Source: Hyaloscypha bicolor E (taxonomy: Eukaryota > Ascomycota > Leotiomycetes > Helotiales > Hyaloscyphaceae). From it: a DNA stretch of 64,000 nucleotides. The notes below the pieces were generated by a model. It saw only the letters and a program-made list of their open reading frames with translations. It was not told the origin of the DNA and made no database searches. Below, one piece after another: positions 1 to 10,725 of this stretch (position 1 is its first letter; every line of letters begins with the position of its first letter). Position numbers and translations under genes: made by a program. The stretch covers positions 124,001 to 188,000 of the forward strand of contig NW_020194544.1 in assembly GCF_002865645.1 (NCBI RefSeq), given 5' to 3'.

Positions 1-1092
1 ATCTACAAATACCCAACGAATCCATTGATCGTAAGCCAATATGTCAATAACCTCGAGGTTTTCGAATCCTGAAAAAGACTTTATCATTGACATATCACCA
101 AGATTGTCTCGATCACCACACCCGCTCCCGTTCTTGACATGAAGCTCTCTTAGCGGGGGTCGTAGTTGAATGAGCGTATGCGCCAGGGACATCATTATCA
201 GTTGGCTGGGGCTGATGTCTCCTTCATGTAAATGCTCACAATGCAGCTTCTCGAGGGCTGGAAAGCACTCGAAGAACGGTGTGAAGAAGGTTTCCTTCAG
301 ATTGAAGTTCAGGAGCTCCAGTTCGATAATGGTCGTGTCAACCCTGTCGATTATCCCCCAGCGGAGATCCCACCCTCTTGCAACCAGCTTTCTCATGGAT
401 TTCAGCTTTAATAACGGCAGTAGTTGGGACGCCGAGAGTTCTCGGCTACCTTCCCGGTTTGGCACGAGTGTAAGCGTCGTCATGTGTTCGAGAGATAGCG
501 GCGACGATATTCCTTGGTGTTGCAACTGGGCAGCTCGCATCAATGTTTCCCTAACCCAATAGTAGTTCCCGACTTGGTGGTCTACTTGAAAAATGCTGAT
601 AGGCCGATGGATGCCTATGATTGCAAGGTGGAGGTGTTGAAGATTGGGCAGATGTGCAAGAGCTAATGCTGTCGTTGCATCCCAGGATCCTTCCTCGATA
701 GCTTCGACCCAGTCCTGCGCTTCCCGGTCGTCGGATGCAATCCCGTGAAGAATACTTCGCAAAAAAGTTTTCTGCACATTCCAACCAGAGAAGAATAAGT
801 TGTTGACAGAGTATTTGGTGAAGGTCTTGGGTTTGTGCCATCCCTGGTATTGCCTAACGTGGGCAGCGAGATGTGGACATTCTAAGATAGTTCCAAGATA
901 TTTAAGAAGAGATCTTTCGTTAAATTCCTCGAATGTTAAGTAGAGAAGTGGCTCAGCGGAGTGATGAAAACGACTCGAGGTTCTGGAGATACTTGCTAAG
1001 CTCCAGATCGGATCTTGGAGGTCATCTTCATCCTGCGCGACGTAAGTGAATATCTTGTCATGAATTTCATTTGGCAACTCGCTGATCGACAT
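1..1092 (-). CDS. F-box domain protein, partial (C-terminus beyond window)
   Basis: F-box proteins recruit substrates to SCF ubiquitin ligases. The minus strand is open for 364 codons from the ATG at 1092 down to base 1, with no stop and no need for an intron. Residues 4-14 (SELPNEIHDKI) followed by FTYV and, near residue 30, WSLASISRTSSRFH fit the F-box helices that contact Skp1. The rest is leucine-rich and resembles the irregular LRR-like tail common in fungal F-box proteins, for example LPNLQHLHLAI. The start is chosen because the F-box begins immediately after it and the next upstream sequence is non-coding. Substrate unknown. The fold is inferred from the motif only; the end of the gene lies outside the window. 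Confidence 0.8.
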   Translation of the reverse strand, partial: MSISELPNEIHDKIFTYVAQDEDDLQDPIWSLASISRTSSRFHHSAEPLLYLTFEEFNERSLLKYLGTILECPHLAAHVRQYQGWHKPKTFTKYSVNNLFFSGWNVQKTFLRSILHGIASDDREAQDWVEAIEEGSWDATTALALAHLPNLQHLHLAIIGIHRPISIFQVDHQVGNYYWVRETLMRAAQLQHQGISSPLSLEHMTTLTLVPNREGSRELSASQLLPLLKLKSMRKLVARGWDLRWGIIDRVDTTIIELELLNFNLKETFFTPFFECFPALEKLHCEHLHEGDISPSQLIMMSLAHTLIQLRPPLRELHVKNGSGCGDRDNLGDMSMIKSFSGFENLEVIDILAYDQWIRWVFVD

Positions 1093-1715
1093 CTTTGGTG
1101 GTGATGAGGCTCGATGAAGAGGATAGGAAATAGGTCTGAAGTTGAGGTTCGAGGTCAAGGCACCTCGTTGGTGCCTATATCAGCTGAGTTCAGCCACCCT
1201 TCACCTGCGCCAGCCTATAATTAGAGGACTAGGCACCCAACCAACACAGAACCAATAAAAGTTCTTACAGAGCCCAAAAGGTTCATTTTTGGTCGCATGC
1301 TGTTTAAGACGTCCAAGCTCCAAGTTTTTCGAAACTTCTAGGCTCAAGAGAGGGCATGTTGGTCACTCGCCGACTTCTAAACCTGAGGGCAAATTCTATT
1401 TTTCATTCATAAACACTTAAGAAATATAGATAACAAGCTGAAGTAGGTTAGAAATATGTTAGTCGAAATATTTTCAAATGGAACCGGAATGAATTTTGAG
1501 CGGGAGAAGGGGTCAACCCTTTGAAATGATGTTTTGTATTACGACAGGCTCAGTGGCCGAGAGAGAGTTGGTAAAAGTGGTAGGTAGTGTTAGGAATGAG
1601 TACTCTAGATCTCAACTAGATATTGGCTAAGCATTCTCATTGTTGTATGGCGTGAAAACAAATTCAGCCACCCCCTCGAAACCCCAAAGTAGATCCGGGG
1701 TATTGAAGCCGTTCC
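1093..1715. other. Intergenic, no gene seen
   Basis: About 620 bases between the F-box start and the end of the transporter pseudogene. It should hold the F-box promoter. I see no conserved reading frame, RNA gene or repeat in it. Confidence 0.5.
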
Positions 1716-3352
1716 CTATAGCCCGTCTCTCAATACGAGGAAACGATTGTATCTCTCTGCTGTCCATTCGCGACAAGTCTTTCCATAGACTACCATTGGC
1801 AAAGTACTCGCCATGAAGACGAATGACAAACTCCAATCGCGATCCATGTGTTCAAAGTCCTGCTGGTAGCAAGCCAAGGCGAAGCACCAAAAGTGAAGAT
1901 CATCCCAATAGTGCAGTTGATGACAGCAACCCCCACCATCCCCTCCAAAACCATTTTCGGATAACAGTCTTCAAGATATGCCATCCTCACATCTCCCGCA
2001 TTGCCCCAACCAAACCCAATGAAGCCCAAGGCAACATATGGAACAGGCCACGACCAACCTTCCGCGCTGGCAACACCAAAAAGGAGCATACCAAGAGGGA
2101 ATAGAAACGTGGCTGGTATTAGTAACCAGAGTCGCATCTCCTCTTAGATACCTCCATTCCGCCTCGTCATCCATCGCACAAATGGATCAGAGAACCATCC
2201 GCCGTACGCACAACCTAAGACAGCTCCAATCAAGCAAGGCACATTCATGGCTCCCAAAGCTGCAGTGCTGTAGTTCCAGGGCGCCTCAACCCAGTTGTCG
2301 GCTTCGGTTGTCAGATAGAAAGTGCGCCAGGCATCTTGAGCTCCCCACTGTAATCCCGCGAATCATACAGCGGGGAAAGTGAAAACTCGCAATGCGTGGA
2401 AGAGTCGTGAAAAGTATTGTTTGAAGCCAGTGCCGCGGACGTTTGGAGCTAATGTGATTAGCGCGATGCGTTGACAGTATGTTTTTCCAGCGGTTGCGAC
2501 TGGGTTGGGGACAACATCTCTGGCATTCTTGAGTTCTGAGGTCATCTTCTCTTTGGTCGCGTCAGAAAATTCGTGTCCATGTGAGGTTTCCTCGGTGGAA
2601 TCTGTCGTGTTGATGCCATCAACTAGAAGATGTGCATTCCGATCAAAAGCGGTCTCCTCGAGCCCAAAGAAGACGACAATCGCAAGAAGTCCACTGAGGA
2701 TAGCCCTAAACCAACCAATCCATCTCCATCCCATGTTCGCAGCAATGTAGCTGGCCACTAGCGGACCCAAGTATGTTCCAGCGCTGATAGCCAACATGTA
2801 AGAACCTAGCACTGCACCACGCTGATGCTGGAAGAAGATATCCATGAGTGACAGCTGCACATTTGCTTCGGAACAAGATTCAGATGCTCCAACGAATAGC
2901 TGGTTCCAGATTGCATCGGAGGTCTTATTACCCATTGCAAACTAGATCCCGCCAATTACTCCCAGACACAAGCATACTAGATATGAAATTCGGCGTCCAT
3001 ACAACCATACAGCTGGAGAAATCAAGAGTGTCCAGTATCCAATCCCAATGAACAATACGCCAGCTCCCGCATTGAACGATGCATAGCTTATTTCCAACTC
3101 ATCGTTTTCTTGGAATTGAGCTGAGCCAGAATCGTTCGTTGTCGCTCCGGTCAAGGCGGTGATGAGAAGAAGGAGAAGCGCATGCCAGCACTTCCGCTTG
3201 AATGACCAGTGAAGAAGGTCATCCGGATGATCCGTCGGTTGAGGAGCGAGGACGATATCGCCGTGTTTCTTGAGCTCTGTATGTTGGGATAACACAAAAC
3301 CATGTTCGTTGTAGAGGAGTTTCGTGCCGGGAAGGAAATCCTCTGTTGACAT
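1716..3352 (-). pseudogene. Major facilitator superfamily transporter (DHA1, HOL1-like), broken by three stops and one frameshift
   Basis: Reading from ATG 3352 gives a typical fungal MFS drug/polyamine-type antiporter: a soluble N-terminus, then membrane segments including WHALLLLLITALTGATT and GYWTLLISPAVWLYGRR, and later SYMLAISAGTYLGPLVAS. The frame is interrupted in the same phase at 2942-2944 (TAG where Trp is expected, GGI-stop-FAM), at 2363-2365 (TGA, again expected Trp, AV-stop-FAGLQWG) and near 2150 (TAA in GGI-stop-EEMRLW). Near 1840 a one-base loss in a T run shifts the frame; the family's C-terminus (PMVVYGKTCREWTAERYNRF) continues in the next frame to a stop at 1716-1718. All three stops can be explained by C:G to T:A change. 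It faces the FAD oxidoreductase divergently. Product assignment is by family resemblance; a sequencing error could explain one lesion but hardly four. Confidence 0.82.
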
Positions 3353-4572
3353 GGCGAGGAACTAAGGAAAGTGAGTCTTACAGACGAAACTGAATGTTGG
3401 AGGACGAGATCTGCAACCAAGTACGTGCTGCAAAAGCACCAAGAACTAATTGGCGTTGGTCTGGTGTATTAATAAAGACATCTAGAAAGAGGATTGGGGT
3501 CGGGACGGCGCACCCCCCGCTCAAGCTCAAGCATCCTAGAACGTTATCAGCAAGTCATCATGATATCAGGAGATGGATCAGGCAATTCGGAACCGAGATA
3601 GATGCTGATGAGTCTGTGTTCTATGATAACTTGAATGACACTAAGCCCCAAGTACGCGCGGCGACAGCCAGGGTGGGATAGCTCCCCTAGGAGTTTTACA
3701 GGCTCCCACCATCCATAGAAACTTGACCGAAGCTTGTTCATGGCCAAGCGTGCTTGAACGACTGCCACGAACTGTACTCAGGTCTTCCAAAACTATCAGG
3801 TTCGAAGATTTGAAACGCTAGTTCTCGCATCAAAACCCGGACAGCGGCTGAAAAGTAGGCCTCCTTAAGCCTCACTATTGAAAAGAAAGCCACCATAGCA
3901 TCCCGTTGAGACCCAACTCTTATCTGTTGCCCCGCATTTAAAATGGAGAAAGTGTTATAGCAGGTAGAGCTGGAGTCTCGCTTTTTAGTTTCGAGCCTGG
4001 TTCAAACGAGAAAGCGGTCCTGCGTCGAGTTCTACATGGGCTGATAAGAGATCTTAGGCTTTTAGCCGATAGACAAAAGATAAAGGAACGAGGAGTCAAA
4101 GGCCGGCTTCGCGGCTGGACCTTCTACGTTCGGCTAAGGTCAGCCGCTGCAGATAAGCTTTCAAGGGGAAGACCGTCCCGGCCGGGCTTTCCGGGTTCGG
4201 CAAGGTGGATTGAGAAGCTTTTAGGTTTCGGATACCGTGCTGCTCCACAGCATCGCATCAAGTTATCATATGATACGAATGGTCCACTTGAAACCTGTTA
4301 TGGGGAGCTTCTGGCTTCGAATTATTAGAAGTTTGTGAAGAGATGATACAGACCCCTCGTGGTAGTTTATCTACCCCACCTTTGCCACATCACTAGCTGC
4401 ATGCACTCATGTGATACTTTTACACACAGCAGAGCTTTCCCTGGAGCTTCAGTTTCGAGAGTGTGACAGTTGCGGGTATATTCTTGTGGTTGAGTTGCGC
4501 ATACATTCCAACGGTCCTCCCTTCTTTCTTTACACGCAAGTTGCCAATACCTCTACCCGCAAGTTCGCAACC
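3353..4572. other. Divergent intergenic region, no gene seen
   Basis: About 1.2 kb separates the transporter pseudogene and the FAD oxidoreductase, so it carries both former promoters. Short open frames exist in it on both strands but none shows recognisable protein sequence. A tRNA-like string near 3950-4030 does not fold into a tRNA. Confidence 0.45.
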
Positions 4573-6252
4573 ATGGCCACTCTGCTTCCCAGCATTCGCG
4601 AGACTTACTTCGGGGTTAAAGCACTGCTCCAAACTGTCGCAGAAGACAACGCAGAGCTGACCTCCTTACAAGCTCGGCTCAATGCCGACCCCGGGATTCC
4701 CGTATCAAATCCAACCACCTCTTTCTGGCTAAAGAACACCCCATTTCTTGATCTAGTCGACAAGCGCTCCAAAACGCTACCCAAATATGCAGACATTGTT
4801 ATCATCGGGTCAGGCATTACTGGTACGAGTGTTGCACGCACAATTCTGTCAGAATGCGCGTCCATGGGCATAAATAGGCGCGTAGTTATGCTGGAAGCAA
4901 GACAAACTTGCAGTGGAGCAACGGGAAGAAACGGGGGGCATATTAAATGCACCCCACATGAGTCGTTCTGTGAATATAAGGACAGATTTGGAGTTGAGAG
5001 AGCAAGAGCGCTGGTGGATTTTCAGACTTCTCATCTTCCAATTTTGGTTGATCTCGCAAAGCAGGAAAGCTGGGATTTGGCTGAAGCAAGGCAGGTAGAG
5101 ACTTTGGATGTCTTCTACGATGAGGAAGTTTGGCTGGATAACAAGCGTAAAGTGGAAGAGTTCAGGAAAGGAATGCCAGAGGGGACTAGAGATACGTTTG
5201 TTTGGGAGAAAGGTGAGGCACATGAGGTAAGGTTTACCCCTTGAACAGGATTATCTGCATTGTTCCTAACCCTTCCTGTGGCAAAGAAATATAACTTAGG
5301 TGGCCATGCTTACGGAGCAATAACCTACCAAGCAGGCGCAATTTGGCCCTGCCGCCTCGTTACATGTGCGCTGGACTCTTTACTCCGAACCTATCCTTCT
5401 GATTTCACTCTCGAAACTCATACATCAGTTGAAAATATCAGCACGACGAGAAACCCCAACCAACCGTTCATTGTTCATACTTCACGAGGGGACATTCTTG
5501 CATGTCATATAATTCATGCAACCAACGCACATACCGCCAGACTTGTGCCAGGCCTTCGTGGAAAACTATTCCCTGTCCGAGGGACGATGACTGCTCAACG
5601 TCCAGGAAAATCTTTTCCTAAATTAGATGGATCAAGATCATGGTGTCTGATCAACAAGAAGGGCTACGAGTACGTAACTCAGCGTCCGGGACAAGTTGAC
5701 TCTATCGACGGCCTAGGTGGCGAGATTATGATTGGGGGTGGCATGATACAATCTGGACGGAAAGGATTTGGGGAATTTGGTGTCGCGAGTGATGCTGAGA
5801 CGAATTATTTGACTGGGTGCCACTTGGGAGGAGTGTTGCCAATGGGCTTTGGTCTTGAAAACTGGGGCGAGGATGCTCCCGGGGGAAGAATGAAGAATAT
5901 GTGGTCTGGTAGTTTGGGACTTACTGCGGACATGATGCCTTTCGTGGGGAGGTTGGAACCAAGTTTGACTGGACGAACGCCCGTGAAAGCAAATTTATCC
6001 AAAGATGCAGTCGGGCCCGTAACACTTCCTGCGGAATGGATTTCAGCGGGTTATAATGGGGAAGGCATGGTTAATGCGTGGCTGTGCGGGGTGGCCTTGG
6101 GTTTGATGGTACTTGGGAGAGAAGACATCTCGGCGGCAAAGACATCTGGGAGGCCACATGGGAAACTGGATGAATGGTTCCCAAAGGAATATATATGCTC
6201 CCAAGCACGGGTTACGAATGCGAGCGTTTATGAGCTCTTGGAGACAAGATAG
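4573..6252 (+). CDS. FAD-dependent oxidoreductase, DAO family (539 aa, two exons)
   Basis: Likely oxidises an amine or amino acid using FAD, as DadA/PuuB-type (PF01266) enzymes do; the substrate is unknown. Exons 4573-5226 and 5287-6252, with a 60-nt intron (GTAAGG at 5227, CTAAC branch site, AG at 5285-5286) joining codons in phase 0. Residues 75-88 (IVIIGSGITGTSVA) are the Rossmann GxGxxG that binds the ADP part of FAD; residues 114-122 (SGATGRNGG) are the family's second FAD-contacting motif; the C-terminal AGYNGEGMVNAW closes the flavin site. GVPNP-like residues GIPVSNPTTSFW (41-52) before the FAD domain are usual in fungal members. The first ATG of the open frame region with context CAACCATGG is preferred over extending to 4411. 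No signal peptide, so probably cytosolic. It stands divergent to a broken polyamine-type transporter. Confidence 0.88.
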
Positions 6253-8074
6253 ATGGACTTATAGACGCAAAAATGCCTAGCTGTCCCAATTTAACGAAAA
6301 CTATCTATAAGTGTTGTCCCCTTTCGGCTCTCCTAGTTTCGTCCACTGCTGCAGCTTCAATATAAAAGGATAATACTTCAACATTTCTAAACAAAATAAT
6401 ATAATAAATTGATAGAATGCGTCACTATGATAACGTAGTTGTCTATCTTTTATCGGAGGGGTTTGAATCCAATCTCTTATCCAGGAAACCTTGAAAGTGT
6501 TCCGAGGGACTTCGTTGAGAAAATAGGCGAGACGTTCGGGGGAAGCTAGAGGGCTCAATAAGCTATTGCTCGCTAAACAACAGCGCCTGGGTCAGTTACC
6601 AACCTGCAGACTAGGTAAAGTCCGTGTTTTTAGGGCATTTCGCTAAGAAACGAGCCCCATAACTATTTTGGACGCTTTCATTTTATATTCAGAATTGGGG
6701 TTAAAGGCCTTCTAAACCCAATCTATCCTTTTTTATTGTGTGCGCTTAAATTATACGAGGTTTTAGTCTGTAGTTGTGAAGAAACTGCGAAGTGAAGTGG
6801 GCGACTTTGGTTTTGTGATGCCTGAAAACATCGCTAAAAACACGGACTTTTGTCAGCAGGCTCGTTAGATAGGTAACTTTTCCAGGATAGCGGTACAATC
6901 CTTTGCGGCTCGGTCGTGCTTTATAGCATATTGACTCTTGCGAAGTTGAAGTATTGATATAGGCACGTGGGTGTATCTTGCGCGACTGTGGTCTTGGTGC
7001 AAGGACTTCGCTTCTTTACGGGGAAGAACTAAGATCTGAGCCTGTTCTAGGATAATTGGTTTTTGTGCAGTAATAGCAATAGATAAACTAAAGTGAATTT
7101 TTGGCAAGGAGTTCCAATAACTACTGAGGCGAGTGAACTGTATCTATTCCACCCGCTAGTTTTTCAATGAGCCGCGCCATTGCTGCTCTTAGAAAGGCAA
7201 AAATCCAGAATCTTCTCGCCTCACACATATTCAAATTTATAGCCTTTATCCAACTTCACAACATACCAATCAAACCTAAATTGCATACCCACACGAATCG
7301 TAACTTTATTTCAAGGATCCATATCTATTTTTTTATTTTTTTTGATCCGCCTCATCATTAGTCGTGATGGCTAACTACGGTCCACGTGGGAAAGCTAAGA
7401 GGTGTGATCTCCTTACGGAATCTCATCAAGTTCATCGACCGCCTGCATGGGATGAAACATCACTAGAACAACTCCCTCTAGAGCCCCCATACCTGGCATC
7501 GGCAGATTACTGCCGGTCTCCCCAATAGTTCTACATTATCTCGGTAGCCTCCCCCTCCTCCTGAAAGTCGGGACCCACCACTTCACCTCAGGCCTGCTAT
7601 GAATAGAAACGATACAGCTGAGAGAGCTGATAAACATAGACTCACTTCTCGGAAAGGAGGCGGCGCCATGAATACTGTGCCAAGTGAGCGAATTATGTTG
7701 GAATGATACGGCTGATACCTAAATATACGTTATTGGAAGTGTTGGAGAGATTTATAGAGGCTTGTCTTGTGAAGTTGTGAGTCAGAACTTAGGACCCGGA
7801 GGAAAGGGTTCACAAGTCACGATCAAACATCAACCTGGACTGATAAAAGAATGACCTCGAGTTTCAAGCTCATGGAACCTAAAGTAAGAAGGAAGTTCGG
7901 TTTGGCACTTGCCATCTGGACTGGCATAAATCGATCCCAGGACATTAGACTGAACATTTGTGGCTAATTGATTCTGAATTGATTCGTGGTCTCATTTCAT
8001 TTAAAAAAAAGTCTCGAGCGCGACGAAAACCAACGCGAAAAAGCGAGTAAAGAAACATTGGTATCATGCCGTTC

Positions 8075-8075
<1 letters not shown>
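6253..8075. other. Intergenic, mostly without recognisable genes; contains a TIR element
   Basis: About 1.8 kb between the 3' ends of two convergent genes. Apart from the short TIR element at 6617-6850 I see nothing I can assign. A 53-codon ATG frame at 7367-7528 and several 60-85 codon frames lack family resemblance. Confidence 0.5.
6617..6850. mobile_element. Short TIR (MITE-like) element
   Basis: AAAGTCCGTGTTTTTAG at 6617-6633 reappears as its reverse complement at 6834-6850, a 17-base terminal inverted repeat around about 200 bases with no coding potential. The left end follows GGT and may sit on a TA target typical of Tc1/mariner (Fot1/pogo) elements, but the right flank reads TT, so the duplication is not clean. 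I infer a non-autonomous DNA transposon. A family match elsewhere in the genome would be needed to be sure. Confidence 0.6.

Positions 8076-8112
<37 letters not shown>
8076..8112. repeat. Poly-C tract of 37 bases
   Basis: An uninterrupted run of 37 C on the plus strand. It begins 47 bases after the stop of the GRDP-like gene, so the transcript of that minus-strand gene would carry a G37 run in its 3' UTR. The exact length in an assembly is uncertain for such a run. Confidence 0.9.
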
Positions 8113-8159
8113 TTTTCCCATCCCATTCCTTCGTTATGTTCGTACAGTAATTGCGCCTT

Positions 8160-10725
8160 CTAACCACCACCACCTCCGCATCCACCGCCACCTCCCCCAC
8201 CGCAGCCTCCTGACCCACCGCATGCGCCTCCCATACCTCCGCCTGACTACGGAAAGTTAGTTCCAGCCCATATTGAAATGGCAAACATGAGGGGGAACTT
8301 ACACATCCACCGCCCGTCCCACACCCACCCGCGCCACCACATCCTCCAGCCGCAACGCCACCACTGCAAGTCCCCGCAGCACAAGCACCTGCCATTCCAG
8401 CACCCATTGGCATACAGTAAGGATCGCCGTACGCATAAATACCTGGATAATAGCCATACGCCATCCAGGGTCCATACATCATGTACGGATAACCCCACGG
8501 GCCGTAATAGTATGCGTCTCTACTCGGAACAGGCCTGCCCTTGTTTCTAGCCCGCTTGCAGGCTTTCTCATAGGCGGTGTCGAGCTCTTGTTGACGCCGG
8601 GCGCGCATGGCGTCGTATACTCTGGCGCGAGTGGAAGACTCGAGGGCCTTGACGGCGGAGTGGGCGCTGATGTGTGCAGAATTATCCGGAGGACAGAGCT
8701 TGGCCGCACCAGAATCGTAGAATTTGTCGGCGACTTTTTCGTGTGTTGAGGTGCCGAAAAGGCGTCCTGCGCTGGAGATGTGCTTGGAGCGAATAGCTGT
8801 GAAAGTGAGTAGTGGACAGGAGCGAGGGGAGGGGAAATTTACCTTCGCAGTACCAGCAGGTGCATTCAGAGTAGACGCCCTGGAAGAGCTTTTGGTAGGT
8901 CTTGCTGGTCCACTCAAAGCTTGTGTTCAGTTGATCTTCATCCATCTTGTCATCGTGGTCAATGAACTTCTTGCACTTCTCGACGGTGTAATCGTAGTAT
9001 GACCTTGGTGACAGCTGATGTGTGTGCCATCCGAGATCCACGTCCAGAGTTGGGACTGCAACATGAAGTGGATAGGTTGCCATTATCTGAATAAATCGCT
9101 GATACTTCAACATAAGTCGCTTCATTGTTTCCTTGGCTGCAGGACTGTGAAGCCAGTCGAGACTGTACATCTTATCGACGAAGACGCTCTGGCGGATTAC
9201 AGCACCTCCAAGCTCAAGAGCAAACACGGATGAATTCTCCCAGTATCTTGACATCATCTTGCGGACTGCTAGTCGCTCTTGACGTCTAAGAGCACCACTT
9301 TCGAAAGCCGATTTACTGTTGACTTTCTTGACGGTATTCTTGTCTTTGATACTGTTTTCGATGAGGTCTCTAACATCAAGCATGGTGGGTTTGCGATAGT
9401 AATTGGGGTTGGTCAATTCCAAGACTTTGGATCGGAGAGCCATGCGTATGAGTCGATTTGGGAAAGTGTTGAAATGGGTAAAAGCTTCGCTTGCAATTGG
9501 ACCGTCTGGACCGCCAGTTGTTGTTGACAAGATTGTACCACCCAGAGGCCAGTCTCTCAAGATGAGATTCTCGGAATCCTTCTTGAACTTGGCAACTCGG
9601 AGAAGATCTTGGTTGATTTCTCCACCGCATTTATGGCAGATGTAGGAGAGATCTCGGTCTCCGTATCCTGTGCCAGTCATTTCCTGGAGCCTGGACTCGT
9701 TAGCGAATATCCTGCCCGTAGAATGTGAAGCCCTACTCTGAAATCGAGGGCTTCTCTCCTTGACTGCATGTTGTCCATGGGATTTCGAGCTGCTGGTTAC
9801 ATCGTGGACACTGAAGGTTCTTGACAAGAGAATCCTGTGCATTGGTCCAATGGCGCCCCGTCTTCGCAGTCCAGGCTTTCTTTCCCTCGTCAGGAACTTC
9901 ATAGTTGAAGCTGGTGTCGATTGCAGCATTGACTGCGGGCCATGGTAGACCAGTTGCCCATAAGTCTTTCAACCCGAATCTGACACAATCTTCTAGGTAA
10001 TTTCGAGGATTCAGCATAAAAGCGTGCCATACCATCAGAACATCTACCGGAGTTAGCGTATTTATCTTCTTGAGAATTAAAAATCCCATACCAATTGGAG
10101 GCAACATGCTCGTCGTCCATTTCTGGACCCGTCCCCTCTTCGTGAATTCCATAAACTTTAACGAAGTCGCCACCATCTCCTTCCCTTCCAACCTCCTGGC
10201 TTCTTCTCCATAGCATAGAACGTTCAGCCACCAATCTTCAAACCGCTCGACAGCTCTGGCAATAAACAACACCCATCTCTTCTCCCTCATCTTCGCCAAC
10301 GACTCGTCTCGATTGTCCAGCAGTTCGCATTTCGCATCCCAAAGATTGAACAATCCATCTGTGTATCCAACGTCTTCTTTCAGCGCATGGAATGTGGAGA
10401 GGAGCTTGAGATGTACGAGGCAGGAGTCGGTGTCTGGGAAGGCGGGCGGGGCATCGGAGAGTCTGAGGGAAGAGAATGCTGCGCTGAGTGCTTCTGCAGT
10501 TGGGCCATCGATTGGCTCGGGGGCTGCAGGGAGGGGATCGGTGACGGCGTAGGTGGGGAGAGCTTCGTTGTTGTCTGGAGAGTCGCCGTTGCCATTGCCA
10601 TTTAAATTGGCGGCGGCAGCAGTAGCAGCAGCAGCATTCTCTTGCTGCTGGTCAGGAGAGGTCCCGTTACCATTCGACTTCTCCCCCTTCAAAGAGTCCT
10701 TGAACTTGGAGAGACCGAGAGGCAT
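8160..10725 (-). CDS. Glycine-rich domain-containing (GRDP-like, DUF1399) protein, 805 aa, four exons
   Basis: Exons 10725-9737, 9690-8843, 8796-8303 and 8246-8160; introns of 46, 46 and 56 nt with GT-AG ends and phases that add up exactly (2331 nt before the last exon, then 28 codons and TAG). The DUF1399/GRDP family has an HxxH-type repeat, seen twice here: VWHAFMLNPRNYLED at 232-246 and DLGWHTHQLSPRSYYDYT at about 548-565. Three CxxC pairs (306-309 CPRC, 348-351 CHKC, 607-611 CTCWYC) may bind metal. Residues 1-75 are low-complexity Asn/Ala/Gly. The tail from about 665 is rich in Tyr/Met/Pro, then Gly/Cys (PYMMYGPWMAYGYYPG, then repeated GGCGG), extended by the last exon to a pure Gly/Cys end. 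Function in fungi is not known; plant relatives are linked to stress and RNA-binding, which I do not transfer. Divergent to the Ted1-like gene. Confidence 0.87.

Noticed and set aside
2363..2365. In-frame TGA in the MFS gene as selenocysteine or recoding
   Set aside because: Fungi of this kind do not use selenocysteine, the family has Trp here, and two further stops and a frameshift are present.
3950..4030. tRNA-like A-box and GGTTCAAAC B-box
   Set aside because: No cloverleaf can be formed; acceptor and anticodon stems do not pair.
7367..7528. 53-codon ATG frame
   Set aside because: No homology that I recognise, no splice partner, and a frame of this length is expected by chance.
8066..8260. 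Plus-strand frame beginning MPFTPPPP, a proline-rich protein
   Set aside because: It is the translation of the poly-C tract and of the reverse of the Gly-coding last exon of the GRDP-like gene.
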